From Prevotellaceae bacterium (GTDB taxonomy: Bacteria > Bacteroidota > Bacteroidia > Bacteroidales > Bacteroidaceae), in NCBI GenBank assembly GCA_028723455.1, contig JAQYEW010000027.1, positions 1 through 64,000 of the forward strand: a stretch of 64,000 nt of DNA, written 5' to 3'. The translations under genes and the position numbers were made by a program. Shown in pieces: positions 48,746 to 59,598 of this stretch; the stretch's first letter is position 1; each line of letters begins with the position of its first letter. Under the pieces are notes generated by a model that saw only the letters and a list, made by a program, of their open reading frames with translations, had not been told where the DNA came from and made no database searches.

Positions 48746-50548
48746 ATGGCAATTTCAAACCCATATCTGCAGGTGGATGGTCTGACGCGACGCATCGGAG
48801 AGCGGGTGTTATTTGAGAATATATCTTTCAGTGTCGCGGAGCGTCAGCATATCGGTTTGATTGCCAAGAACGGCACGGGCAAGACCACTTTATTGAATAT
48901 CCTGGCTAAGGGGGACAGTTATGACGAAGGAAGCGTGGTTTTTCGCAATGGGCTTAGGATAGGTTTTCTGGAGCAGGTGTCTCATCTGCCCATGGAACTG
49001 AATGTCTTGGATGCTTGCTATTGGAGCCTGAATCTTGACCGGATGGATGAAGAGGAGGCCCAAAGATACCGTGTGCGCGCCAAACAGGTGCTGACGAAGC
49101 TGGATATTACAAGGCTTGACCAACCGCTTTCACAACTCTCCGGTGGCGAACTGAAGCGGGTGTCGCTGGCCAACGTGTTGATTGTAGAACCTGATCTGCT
49201 GATTCTGGACGAACCTACGAACCATCTGGATGTAAAGATGATCGAGTGGCTGGAGGGATTCCTTTCGCGGTCGTGCATGACACTCCTGATGGTTACTCAC
49301 GACCGATATTTCTTGGACCGTGTGTGCGATCAGATCTTGGAACTGGACAACCAGACCATATATAGTTATAAGGGTAATTATGCTTATTATCTGGAGCAAC
49401 GTCAAAGTCGTCTGGAGAGCACGAACGCTCAGATTCAACGGGCCAATAACCTTTACCGTACGGAATTGGATTGGATGCGTCGCATGCCTCAGGCACGGGG
49501 ACATAAGGCCCGCTATCGCGAGGAAGCCTTTTATGAATTGGAAAAGGTGGCGAAGCAACGGATGGAGGAGAGGCGTGTGCGCTTGCAGATAAAAAGCAGC
49601 TATATAGGTTCAAAAATCTTTGAGGCGGAGTATGTGAGCAAGCGCTTTGATGACAGAATCATCCTTAAGGATTTTTATTATAATTTCTCGAGGTTCGAGA
49701 AAATGGGTATCGTAGGAGCCAATGGTGCGGGCAAGAGTACTTTCGTTAAAATGCTTTTAGGCGAAGTTAAGCCGGACAGTGGCCGCTTCGTGATTGGTGA
49801 GACGGTTCGTTTCGGCTATTTCAGTCAGGAGGGAACGAAGTTTGACGAGGATATGAAGGTTATCGATGCCGTGCGTCGTATAGCGGAATATGTGGACTTG
49901 GGGGGTGGACGCCAACTGACGGCCATGCAGTTCCTCCAGCATTTCATGTTCGAGCCTCAGCAGCAACAGGATTATATTTATAAGCTCTCCGGAGGTGAGC
50001 GTCGTCGTCTGGATTTGTGTCTTGTCTTGATGCAGAGTCCCAACTTCTTGGTGTTGGACGAGCCTACGAACGATTTGGATATTGTTACCCTTCAAGTGTT
50101 AGAGGAGTATCTTCAGGACTTTCAGGGTTGCGTGATTGTTATCAGCCACGACCGTTATTTCATGGATAAGGTGGTGGACCACTTGCTCGTATTCCAAGGG
50201 GATGGCGAAGTGAAGGACTTTCCCGGAAACTATACACAATACCGCGTGTGGAGTTCGCTTCCCGAGAACAAAGCAGTGTCAACCGGCAGCATATCTCCGG
50301 CGAATACCGAGCAGCGACAGCAGCCTCGCGAAAAGAAACGTCTCTCGTATCGCGAAAAACAGGAGTTCCAGCAATTAGAGACAGAGATTGAGCAGCTGGA
50401 AGCGGAAAAGTCTCAAATCGTTGAAGCGCTGAGTGGCGGTACCATCAGTGTGGAGCAGATTGAACAGATGAGCAAACGACTGCCGAAATTGGAAGAGGAA
50501 CTGGATGAAAAAAGTATGCGCTGGCTGGAATTGAGTGAATACGTATAG
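48746..50548 (+). CDS. ABC-F family ATPase (Uup-like)
   Basis: [66 protein letters not shown]-terminal coiled coil. Confidence 0.92.
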   Translation: MAISNPYLQVDGLTRRIGERVLFENISFSVAERQHIGLIAKNGTGKTTLLNILAKGDSYDEGSVVFRNGLRIGFLEQVSHLPMELNVLDACYWSLNLDRMDEEEAQRYRVRAKQVLTKLDITRLDQPLSQLSGGELKRVSLANVLIVEPDLLILDEPTNHLDVKMIEWLEGFLSRSCMTLLMVTHDRYFLDRVCDQILELDNQTIYSYKGNYAYYLEQRQSRLESTNAQIQRANNLYRTELDWMRRMPQARGHKARYREEAFYELEKVAKQRMEERRVRLQIKSSYIGSKIFEAEYVSKRFDDRIILKDFYYNFSRFEKMGIVGANGAGKSTFVKMLLGEVKPDSGRFVIGETVRFGYFSQEGTKFDEDMKVIDAVRRIAEYVDLGGGRQLTAMQFLQHFMFEPQQQQDYIYKLSGGERRRLDLCLVLMQSPNFLVLDEPTNDLDIVTLQVLEEYLQDFQGCVIVISHDRYFMDKVVDHLLVFQGDGEVKDFPGNYTQYRVWSSLPENKAVSTGSISPANTEQRQQPREKKRLSYREKQEFQQLETEIEQLEAEKSQIVEALSGGTISVEQIEQMSKRLPKLEEELDEKSMRWLELSEYV

Positions 50549-50579
50549 CATAAATAATTACACAAAAAATAGTAACACA

Positions 50580-51395
50580 ATGGCATATTTGTCAGACGAA
50601 AAGAAGAAAGTAACTTCACAGATGTTCATCGAAATGAAACATCGTGGAGAGAAGATAACCATGCTAACGGCCTATGACTACACGATGGCAAGCTTGTTGG
50701 ACCAAGCGGGTGTGGATGCCATACTGGTTGGCGACAGTGCCAGTAATGTAATGCAAGGCAACATGACCACGTTACCCATTACCGTTGATGAGATGATCGT
50801 CTATGGGCGCAGCGTTGCCAAGGCATGTAGCCACGCCTTGGTGATTTGCGACATGCCTTTCGGATCCTATCAGGCAAGCCGAGAGGAGGGCGTGCGCAAC
50901 GCCATTCGCATTGTTAAGGAAACGGGTTGTGATGCTGTAAAGTTGGAGGGTGGTTCGGAAATAATAGAAACGGTACGTGGTATCATCCATGCTGGCATAC
51001 CCGTTTGCGGCCATTTGGGATTGACACCCCAAAGCGTGAATAAGTTCGGAGGTTATGGCTTACGCGCCAAGGAGGAAGCCGAGGCGCAAAAACTTTTGGA
51101 TGATGCTCTGATGTTACAGGCGGCAGGTTGCTTTGCTGTCGTTCTGGAGAAGATTCCCGCTGCCTTGAACAAAAAAGCATGCGAGATGCTGCACATTCCC
51201 GTTATCGGTATTGGTGCGGGTGCATCTGATGGCCAGGTGTTGGTGGGGCAGGACATGCTGGGAATGAATCAAGGCTTTGCCCCTAAGTTCCTCCGCCGCT
51301 ACGCTGATGTGGCCACGGTCATTCAGAATGCCGTCAAGCAGTATGTCCAAGATGTCAGAAACGCCGACTTCCCCAGTATAGAAGAAAGTTATTGA
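50580..51395 (+). CDS. panB: 3-methyl-2-oxobutanoate hydroxymethyltransferase
   Basis: [79 protein letters not shown]. Confidence 0.97.
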   Translation: MAYLSDEKKKVTSQMFIEMKHRGEKITMLTAYDYTMASLLDQAGVDAILVGDSASNVMQGNMTTLPITVDEMIVYGRSVAKACSHALVICDMPFGSYQASREEGVRNAIRIVKETGCDAVKLEGGSEIIETVRGIIHAGIPVCGHLGLTPQSVNKFGGYGLRAKEEAEAQKLLDDALMLQAAGCFAVVLEKIPAALNKKACEMLHIPVIGIGAGASDGQVLVGQDMLGMNQGFAPKFLRRYADVATVIQNAVKQYVQDVRNADFPSIEESY

Positions 51396-51424
51396 TATTT
51401 TACGTGTATTTTGTACCGCTAAAG

Positions 51425-51456
51425 TTTGTTGGAAAATAAAAAAAGATTTACATTTG
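51425..51456 (+). promoter_or_regulatory. Promoter of the FAS1/SusCD locus
   Basis: TTTG (51425-51428)-N20-TACATTTG (51449-51456). Confidence 0.7.
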
Positions 51457-51462
51457 CCATCA

Positions 51463-51481
51463 CAGTGTGTTAAATACACTG
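51463..51481. promoter_or_regulatory. Inverted repeat just downstream of the FAS1/SusCD promoter (possible operator)
   Basis: CAGTGT-gttaaat-ACACTG, about 7 nt after the -7 element. Confidence 0.45.
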
Positions 51482-51533
51482 AAACGCGATCGTTCTTACA
51501 AACAAAAATGCTGGTAGTAATACACGTATTATC

Positions 51534-54365
51534 ATGAGAAACAGTTTTATACAACGTCGTACGCGTCGTATTCTGTGTTATTCCTTTGCCATAGGCCTAA
51601 TGGGTTCTACGTTGGTGGGTTGCGAGGACGACCTGCTGACAGGAACGCCCTCGTGGTTGGGGGAGAGTATCATGGGTGAGCTGGAACGTAGAGGAAACTT
51701 TACGGAAACCATCAAGCTTATCCGTGCCCAGGATGAGGACTATGAGTCCGTCTTGAGTAAAACGGGAAGTAAAACCGTTTTTGTGGCTGACGATGCCGAG
51801 TGGGCAAACTTCTATCGCAACAATGCATGGGGAGTAAAGAGCCTGGATGCGCTGACGGAGTCGCAAAAGAAACTGCTCTTTAAAGGGAATATCATAGATA
51901 GTCCCTATTTGGTAGAGCAGTTAGGTAATATTCCAAGCACAGGAGCCGAGCTTCCTCCAGAGGGCACCTGTATGCGTAGGCGTAGTTCTGTTGATATCAT
52001 GGATAGCGTTCCATTGGTGTCTGCCGTTGAATTTCCGGTGATCAATCCTGTTCGTATCGAGAAGAACAGCGGTAAGCAGGTTGACCACTGGCAGCGTCTG
52101 CGTGGGAAGAGTCATGCTTATATCCTCAATAGCGACAACCCGGCTCCGATAATTCATTTCATGCCCAAGTTTATGCAGGTAAATAACATTTCGAGCAATG
52201 ATGTTGAATTCCTGACGAATGGACAGATTAAAAGCAATGGGGATGCCTTTATCAATGGCCGTGTCATAAAGGAAGCTGACATTACGGCTCAGAACGGCTA
52301 CATTCATGTAACGAATGGCGTGCCAGTTCCCTTGGAGAATCTGGCGACGATTATTTCCAACCATCCCGACTTTACGATTTTTAGCCGCTTGCTGAACCGT
52401 TTCAGCTATCCTCATTTTGACGAGGAGCTGAATACGGAGTTCCAACGTCAGCGTGCTACGGAAGACACGGTTTATGTAAGGCGTTATTTCAACGACCAGC
52501 AGGGTGGCTATGCGCTGTCGCAGTATGATGCAAATGACGGAGGCAACCGCGTAACCAATGTGCTGCCTTATGATCCGGCGCGTAACTTATATACATTGTA
52601 CAGCGGTGGTGGCAATATCACATGGCAACAGGACGCTGCCGTGATTCTTGTACCTACGGACAAGGCCATGATGGAGTACTTGAAGGGCGATGGTTCCGAC
52701 CTTCAGGAACGCTATGCCACGTCAGGTCCTGGGCAGACGGCCTGGGATAATGCTCCAGATGAGGTCGTTTTGCCTTTGCTGCGCAATGTTATGCTTACGA
52801 GTTTGAAGGCTGCCATTCCCAGCCAGTTTGGCAGTATCAACAATACGGCTGCGGAGCCGATGGGAGTGAAGAAAGCGGATATTGACAGCGTGCTGTGGGC
52901 TTGCAACGGTATTGTCTATAAAACAAATAAAGTATATGTTGCGCCGGAGTATTTGAGTGTATTCTATCCTGCCGTTGTCCGTGCCAACGAGGATTTGGGT
53001 CTCTTCTATACCGTTGTGTCTTATGACAATGGAGTTGCTGGTGGTGAAGGCTTCCAAGCCTATATGAACAGCATGGGCACGAAGTATAGTCTTATTATGC
53101 CCACGGACAAGGCCCTGCAGACTTACTACGACCCTGTTACCCGCAATCGGGGAACTGTGGCACGGCCCACTTCCGTTGCCTACAAGTTCCGTACGAACCT
53201 CTTGGGACGAATTGCCGCTGATGCTTATCTTGTTGATTGGGACAAGGTTGACGATATGGGACGCCCCGTGATCGCGAATGACATTTATACTACGAAGGTG
53301 CCTTCGTCCAGCCTTTCCCCTAACAGCGAGAATCAGAGCGATGATGCCTTCAACCATTTCAAGGATATCATCAACAGCTCCTTGGCAACCAGTATGTTCA
53401 CGCCAGGACGTAGGTTCTATCAAGCCCGTAACGGTGGTCCTGTTATTGTACAATGGAATGGAAACCGTGTGGAGGGCGTCGCAGGCAGCTTCCAGTACGA
53501 GCGTGGCTACTTTATTCCCGTAACCGAGACTTTTGACAAGAGCAACGAGGGTAATGGCTTTACCTATATTGTGGATCAGGAGCCCCTGATGAGCACCACG
53601 CTCAGCCCTTATGCCGCATTGAACGATACGGCCGCATACAAAGGCGTATTCCGTGAGTTTGCGGCTTTGTTGGACGCAACGCCTTACGTGATGAATAATG
53701 ACGGAGCGGGCCACCCGACAATGGATCGGGCCATCAACCTCTTGAATAACTATCATTACACGATTTATGTGCCAACGAACCAAAGTATCCGTGCGTTAAT
53801 CGATAGCCATCGTTTGCCCTCGGCCGATAATATCCTGCGCGTGAGGGAACTGCTTGCAGACAAGAGTATAGATCTTAGTCTGGAGGAGGATTCGTTGCTG
53901 AAGGCTGAATTGGAAAAGATGCAGACCGTTGTCAACAACTTCGTTACCTATCATATTCAGGATAACAGCGTTTTTGTAGAGGGCGCCAACTATTCCAATC
54001 AGGCCTTTGAAACCGCTTGCCTGGACCCGGAAACGGAGCGTTTCTCGAAACTTACTGTTAACTACAACTTGGGCGGACAGCTCACGGTAAGGGATAATCT
54101 GCAAAACGTTCGTACCGTAAGCAACACAACCAATAATATCTTGGCGCGTCAGTATTATTTCTGTGTGAACAAAACTGGTTCTGCGACTTTGCAGACAGCA
54201 ACGCAGTTCTATACATCGTCTTTTGCCGTGCTCCATCAGATTGACGCCCCCCTCTTCCCCAACAACCACTCGCTGTATAGCGCAGACGATTATAACAAGG
54301 TGGAGGAGATTATAGCAAAATACACCAACGCTTCAGGAAAATCCGTTAGACGTTATCGCAAATGA
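51534..54365 (+). CDS. Fasciclin (FAS1)-domain lipoprotein, multidomain
   Basis: LVGC lipobox; repeated FAS1-like segments (TVFVADDAEWANFYRNN...; VILVPTDKAMMEYL; YSLIMPTDKALQTYY; YTIYVPTNQSIRALI). Confidence 0.8.
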   Translation: MRNSFIQRRTRRILCYSFAIGLMGSTLVGCEDDLLTGTPSWLGESIMGELERRGNFTETIKLIRAQDEDYESVLSKTGSKTVFVADDAEWANFYRNNAWGVKSLDALTESQKKLLFKGNIIDSPYLVEQLGNIPSTGAELPPEGTCMRRRSSVDIMDSVPLVSAVEFPVINPVRIEKNSGKQVDHWQRLRGKSHAYILNSDNPAPIIHFMPKFMQVNNISSNDVEFLTNGQIKSNGDAFINGRVIKEADITAQNGYIHVTNGVPVPLENLATIISNHPDFTIFSRLLNRFSYPHFDEELNTEFQRQRATEDTVYVRRYFNDQQGGYALSQYDANDGGNRVTNVLPYDPARNLYTLYSGGGNITWQQDAAVILVPTDKAMMEYLKGDGSDLQERYATSGPGQTAWDNAPDEVVLPLLRNVMLTSLKAAIPSQFGSINNTAAEPMGVKKADIDSVLWACNGIVYKTNKVYVAPEYLSVFYPAVVRANEDLGLFYTVVSYDNGVAGGEGFQAYMNSMGTKYSLIMPTDKALQTYYDPVTRNRGTVARPTSVAYKFRTNLLGRIAADAYLVDWDKVDDMGRPVIANDIYTTKVPSSSLSPNSENQSDDAFNHFKDIINSSLATSMFTPGRRFYQARNGGPVIVQWNGNRVEGVAGSFQYERGYFIPVTETFDKSNEGNGFTYIVDQEPLMSTTLSPYAALNDTAAYKGVFREFAALLDATPYVMNNDGAGHPTMDRAINLLNNYHYTIYVPTNQSIRALIDSHRLPSADNILRVRELLADKSIDLSLEEDSLLKAELEKMQTVVNNFVTYHIQDNSVFVEGANYSNQAFETACLDPETERFSKLTVNYNLGGQLTVRDNLQNVRTVSNTTNNILARQYYFCVNKTGSATLQTATQFYTSSFAVLHQIDAPLFPNNHSLYSADDYNKVEEIIAKYTNASGKSVRRYRK

Positions 54366-57300
54366 AAACATTTAGATTTTTTCTCGTGCTGGCTCTCATG
54401 GCAGTTGCCGGCAGTGCTTTCGCTCAGATAAATCGCGTCAGCGGAAGTGTCTCTGATGAATATGGGGAATTGCCTGGCGTTCAGATACGCGAGGTGGATG
54501 CCAGCAACCGTACGGTGAATGCCACCGTTTCGGACGGAAACGGTAATTTTACCATGACCGTGAAGGATGCCCAGCGTAACAAACTTGTCATCACCTGCGT
54601 TGGTATGAAGCCTCATACCATCAAGCCGATTACCAAACAGGTGTATAAGATTCTTTTGCATCCTGATGTCAAGGAGATGCAGGTGCTTAATGTCGTTGCC
54701 AAGAAGATGGTAAAGACGAGTGGTCTGTCCATCCCTGAACGCGAAATCAGTTTCTCTCATCAGGGCTTGGATGCCAAGGAGTTCGAAGGATTAGGCATTA
54801 CCTCTGTGGATGAGGCTCTGCAGGGACGTATTGCCGGTTTGGACATCGTTTCCAACAGCGGCGATTTGGGCGCGGGAACGCAGATGCGCCTGCGTGGTGC
54901 CTCTACGGTTTCTACGCTTACCAGCAATGAGCCGCTGATTGTTGTGAACGGAGACATTGCAACGGATATCGACCAGACGAATTTCGATGTGGCTACGGCT
55001 ACGGAGGAGAAGTTTGCCGAGCTGCTGAAAGTGAATACCGAAGACATCTTGGACATTAAGGTCTTGAAGGATGCTTCGGCAACGGCAATTTGGGGTACCC
55101 GTGGTGCGAATGGTGTAATTGAGATTACAACCAAACGTGGTAAGCGTGGTCCGGCTCGTGTGTCCTATTCCGGAAAATTGACCGCCACCTATCAGCCTGC
55201 TGGTATCAAGATGCTGAATGGCGACCAATATACCATGCTCATGAAGGAGGCCTATTTCAATCCGCATTTGAGCGATACGGAGGGTGATATTCCCGAATTC
55301 AACTATAACTATGACGGTTTCTCGGAAGCTTACATGTACGATAACAATACGGATTGGGTGGACTTGGTAAGCCAGACAGGTTTGCGTCAGAACCACTATC
55401 TGAGTGTAACGGGTGGTGACGAGAAAACACTGTTCCGTCTCAGTGGCGGCTATGACCACGAAACCGGTACCATTATCAAACAGGTGCTCAACCGTTTCTC
55501 GACACGTATGGCTTTGGACTACTATGTAAGCGACCGTATAAAGATTATCTCTGATTTCTCGCTTACATACACTGACAACGACCGTAACTACGATGCCCTT
55601 TTGGCTCATGCCTACACCAAGATGCCTAATCTTTCGCCCTATTACGAGTACGAGAACGGGGTGCCAAGCAACGACTATTATTATATGTTGCAGAATGCTG
55701 CTGGCGGCACGAAGAAATTGGATGACCAAAAGGACAACCCTAACCTTTTGGCAAGCGCCAATCTGGCGAAGTTCACCCAGCGAACCTATAATCTGGCTCC
55801 CAGATTGGAGTTGGAGTACAAGCTTTTGGGTCTTGATGATTCAAAGCACCAGTTGAAGTATAACGGTATGGTTTTCATTAACGTCAGCAACCAATACGAC
55901 GATAAGGATTACCCCCAGGAACTGAAAACAATTAACCAATTGGATGCACACTCTTCGTACAGTTATAGTGCAAAGAGTTTGAGTTTTACCACTCGTCATA
56001 GCCTGAACTACGTTCCTAAGTTTAAGAATGAGGACCATTTCATGACAATGCTGGCACGCTTCGAGCTTACCAGCGGCAGCAATAGCAGCCAGAGTACGGA
56101 CGCCTCTCGTTTGCCAAGTGGTATCAGTTCGCCCTCTGCGGGTGGCCTCATCGGCGGAATGGGTTCCGGATTTGGCCAGTGGCGCAGTATGTCGTATTTG
56201 TACACGACCCACTATTCTTGGAAAGGCCGTTATATGATTGACGGAACCTTGCGTATGGATGGTACCACGAAGTTTGGCCCCAACCGCCGTTGGGTCTATT
56301 CTCCCGCACTTTCTGCCCGTTGGAATATCATTGACGAACCTTTCATGCAAGCAGTTCGCGAAAAAGCCAAGGTAAGTATGCTCTCGGTGCGTCCGGGATG
56401 GGGTAGGGTAAGCAACCAGCCCGGCCAGGACTATTTGTATATGAACAAGTACACGACAGGGCTGCGTTATCTGAACACGGTAAGTATGAATTCCAGTGGT
56501 TTGAAGTTGACAAACCTGGGTCCTGAGTACGTCTCCTCTTATAATTTAGGTTTCGACCTCGGTTTCTTTGATGACCGTATCCGTTTCGTATTGGATCTTT
56601 ATTCCCGTAAAACATCCGATATGCTGATGGCTAAAGCCGGTATTCCCGGCAGCACGGGTTATTCTTCGCTTGAGGTGAAGAATGTAGGTGGCATGAGGAA
56701 CACGGGTTGGGAGTTTAATATCAACGGCAACCGGCTTTTGAAGAAAGGCAAGTTCTCTTTGGATTTCTACGTGAACTTTGCCAATAACCGCAACGTCATT
56801 ACCTCTATGGATGCCAATATCCTGGAGAATCTGAATAATGATTTTTCTCAGAAGAACCGTGATGTACTGCAACGTGTGCAGATTGACAATCCCTTCGGCA
56901 GTATCTATGGTTTCCGTTCCAAGGGAGTCTATCAGTATGCTTATTCTACCGCAGAGCGTATTGCCAAGGAAGACGCTAAGAATGGTACGCACGTGCTTCA
57001 GGACAATATCGACCGTGGCATGACCTATCCCATCGCCCTGAATGCCGACGGTAAGGTGGTTTTGGACGAGAAGAGCCTGCCCAAGCAGATGGCTTTCTGC
57101 GTGAGTGAGAATAATCCGCAGGGGCTTGGCCGTTTTAACGGTGGTGATGCCATGTACGAGGACGTTAACAATGACGGACAAATCAACGAGTTGGACATCG
57201 TTTATCTGGGCAATTCCTTGCCTAAGCTGACGGGTGGTTTTGGCTTGACCCTCAACTATGGACGTTGGCGCTTAGGTGCTCAGTTCAATTACCGCATTGA

Positions 57301-57721
57301 TTATGATATCTATAATTTGGCTCGCTTGGATATGGAGAGCATGATTGGCAATAACAACCAAAGCCAGGCAGTGAACTATCGTTGGAGGAAGGAAGGCGAC
57401 GTTACGAGTATTCCGCGCGCATGGCACGGCAGTGCGGGCATCCCCAACTACAACACGCTGGTGAGCGACCGCTTTATTGAGGATGGCACTTTCCTGCGCC
57501 TCAATTATCTACAGCTGAGCTATAGTTTCGACAACAAACTGGTTAAAAAATGGCACATGAGCGGCTTGAAACTCTACGCCAGTGCCAACAACTTGTTCTG
57601 TCTGACGAAATACTCCGGTGTGGACCCGGAAATCAGCTACGGAGGATATGGTATCAGCACCGATGCTGCCAAAACGCCTCGCAGCCGTTCGTGGACATTT
57701 GGCCTTAATATCGAATTCTAA
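54362..57721 (+). CDS. SusC/RagA-family TonB-linked outer membrane protein
   Basis: N-terminal carboxypeptidase-regulatory-like domain, GITSVDEALQGRIAGLDIVSNSGDLGAGTQMRLRGASTV, VLKDASATAIWGTRGANGVIEITTKRGK; ATGA overlap with the upstream gene. Confidence 0.95.
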   Translation: MKTFRFFLVLALMAVAGSAFAQINRVSGSVSDEYGELPGVQIREVDASNRTVNATVSDGNGNFTMTVKDAQRNKLVITCVGMKPHTIKPITKQVYKILLHPDVKEMQVLNVVAKKMVKTSGLSIPEREISFSHQGLDAKEFEGLGITSVDEALQGRIAGLDIVSNSGDLGAGTQMRLRGASTVSTLTSNEPLIVVNGDIATDIDQTNFDVATATEEKFAELLKVNTEDILDIKVLKDASATAIWGTRGANGVIEITTKRGKRGPARVSYSGKLTATYQPAGIKMLNGDQYTMLMKEAYFNPHLSDTEGDIPEFNYNYDGFSEAYMYDNNTDWVDLVSQTGLRQNHYLSVTGGDEKTLFRLSGGYDHETGTIIKQVLNRFSTRMALDYYVSDRIKIISDFSLTYTDNDRNYDALLAHAYTKMPNLSPYYEYENGVPSNDYYYMLQNAAGGTKKLDDQKDNPNLLASANLAKFTQRTYNLAPRLELEYKLLGLDDSKHQLKYNGMVFINVSNQYDDKDYPQELKTINQLDAHSSYSYSAKSLSFTTRHSLNYVPKFKNEDHFMTMLARFELTSGSNSSQSTDASRLPSGISSPSAGGLIGGMGSGFGQWRSMSYLYTTHYSWKGRYMIDGTLRMDGTTKFGPNRRWVYSPALSARWNIIDEPFMQAVREKAKVSMLSVRPGWGRVSNQPGQDYLYMNKYTTGLRYLNTVSMNSSGLKLTNLGPEYVSSYNLGFDLGFFDDRIRFVLDLYSRKTSDMLMAKAGIPGSTGYSSLEVKNVGGMRNTGWEFNINGNRLLKKGKFSLDFYVNFANNRNVITSMDANILENLNNDFSQKNRDVLQRVQIDNPFGSIYGFRSKGVYQYAYSTAERIAKEDAKNGTHVLQDNIDRGMTYPIALNADGKVVLDEKSLPKQMAFCVSENNPQGLGRFNGGDAMYEDVNNDGQINELDIVYLGNSLPKLTGGFGLTLNYGRWRLGAQFNYRIDYDIYNLARLDMESMIGNNNQSQAVNYRWRKEGDVTSIPRAWHGSAGIPNYNTLVSDRFIEDGTFLRLNYLQLSYSFDNKLVKKWHMSGLKLYASANNLFCLTKYSGVDPEISYGGYGISTDAAKTPRSRSWTFGLNIEF

Positions 57722-57742
57722 TTCCTTAGGGACATAACAAAG

Positions 57743-59581
57743 ATGAAAATACTGTCAAACAAACTCCATAAGACGATGGCCTTAGTAGCCGTCAGTCTTT
57801 CGCTCTGCGGCTGTTCCGATTTCTTGAACATCGAGCCAAAGACCATTGTGTCTGAGGATAATTTCTGGAACGAGAAGCAGGACATAGACCAAATGGTAGC
57901 CGGTGCTTATGTAAGCATGCAGGGCCGTGGTTTCATTGAGCGTTGCCTGATGTGGGGCGAGACGCGTAGCGACAATATTGCCGAGGGCTTCAAGACTTCG
58001 GATAATGTCAATATCTACCGTGTTCTGCGCGAGAATCTGCTCTCTACGAATGTATATACCGATTGGAATTCTTTTTATAGCTTGATAAACCGTTGCAATA
58101 CGATTATCGAGCGTGCTCCTCAGGTGAGCGAGAAGGATCCCGTATATACGGAAAGCGACGTGCGTGCTACCATTGCCGAGATGAAGGCTTTGCGTTCGCT
58201 GAGCTATTTCTACCTTGTGCGTGCTTTTAAGGATGTGCCATATTACACCTATGCCGTTGAGAAGGACGACGAGGTACAGGATATTGCACCTTCAAATGGA
58301 GATTCCATTGTCTCGGCGCTGATTGCGGATTTGGAAGGCTGTGTAGGTGATGCCTTGAAGGCTTTCCCCGATGACAAGAGTCAGGAATATAACACCACGA
58401 AGAACCGTATCACTCAGAATGCCATCTATGCGCTTTTGGCTGACCTCTGCCTGTGGAACGGCGATTATGCCAAGACGGTGCAGTATGCCCAATACGTGAT
58501 CGACGCCAAGGTGAAGGAGTACCAGGAGGAATACAGCCATCGCAGTTCATTCTCTGCGGACAATGTTTCACTGTTCAAGCATGTCAATGATACATACAGC
58601 ACGGTAGGCTATCCTCTTTATCCCTGTTTCTCCGGCACGGGTTCTACGGCCGTCTATGGTTATGATTTCAACCGTATCTTTGGTGGCGACCAGAATAGCT
58701 TTGAAAGTATCTTCGAGTTGGCGTTCAATTATACCAAGGGAAGCACGGCTTATAGCGCCAATCCTGCCTTCGCCTATCTCTTTGGCAACTACTTTCTGGA
58801 AAAAACGAATGACGTGGAACCTAATGCCGGCCAGGGCATTTTGGGTGTGAATCCCGCTTTGCTGAGCGATATTTCGTCTAACAACGTAGGTAAGTTCTTC
58901 ACGCGTCGTGATGTGCGTTATTTTACAAACATCAATAACCCTGCGCTTTCAAAGGGACAGGGCGAGTACTCCATTGGCTATCCTCAAAAGTATGTTGCTT
59001 ATTCGCTTAGTGAGAATGATAACGTTACATCGCCCCTGGGCACCTTGTTCGCGGGTTCTTACCTCTTGGATGCGAATCGCAATTTCATTTTCTACAGGCT
59101 GACCGATGTCATGCTGATGCAGGCGGAGGCTTTGTGCGAACTGGGCAGTGTGGATGCGGAGGGTAATCCCGATGACAATTTGAAACACGCATTCTACCTT
59201 ACTTGGGCTGTGAATCGCCGGAGCATTATGGAGAGTTCGACAACCACGGAGGTCAGAACCTATGAGTTACAGCTGAAGAATGTAACATCCCAGGAGATGA
59301 TGAGGGAACTGGTGCTGAAGGAGCGCCGTCTGGAATTGATGTTCGAGGGGAAACGTTGGTTTGACCTCCTGCGTCAGTGTCATCGCCAGAAGAACACCGA
59401 TTATATCCGCTACCGGGTGAGTGCCAAGAGTACCTCGGGCAGTTCTTCCAATCTTTTCACAAACTACGAATCGCTCTTCTGGCCTTATAACAAGACCGAG
59501 GTTAAGAATAACAAACTCCTAAATCAGAAGCCTTATTATGGCGATGAGGGCGATGAGGGTAATTTCTCTACGACAAGATAA
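57743..59581 (+). CDS. SusD/RagB-family outer membrane lipoprotein
   Basis: LCGC lipobox; RSLSYFYLVRAFKDVPYYTY; C-terminal LKERRLELMFEGKRWFDLLR. Confidence 0.95.
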   Translation: MKILSNKLHKTMALVAVSLSLCGCSDFLNIEPKTIVSEDNFWNEKQDIDQMVAGAYVSMQGRGFIERCLMWGETRSDNIAEGFKTSDNVNIYRVLRENLLSTNVYTDWNSFYSLINRCNTIIERAPQVSEKDPVYTESDVRATIAEMKALRSLSYFYLVRAFKDVPYYTYAVEKDDEVQDIAPSNGDSIVSALIADLEGCVGDALKAFPDDKSQEYNTTKNRITQNAIYALLADLCLWNGDYAKTVQYAQYVIDAKVKEYQEEYSHRSSFSADNVSLFKHVNDTYSTVGYPLYPCFSGTGSTAVYGYDFNRIFGGDQNSFESIFELAFNYTKGSTAYSANPAFAYLFGNYFLEKTNDVEPNAGQGILGVNPALLSDISSNNVGKFFTRRDVRYFTNINNPALSKGQGEYSIGYPQKYVAYSLSENDNVTSPLGTLFAGSYLLDANRNFIFYRLTDVMLMQAEALCELGSVDAEGNPDDNLKHAFYLTWAVNRRSIMESSTTTEVRTYELQLKNVTSQEMMRELVLKERRLELMFEGKRWFDLLRQCHRQKNTDYIRYRVSAKSTSGSSSNLFTNYESLFWPYNKTEVKNNKLLNQKPYYGDEGDEGNFSTTR

Positions 59582-59598
59582 CGTTGATAGCATATACA

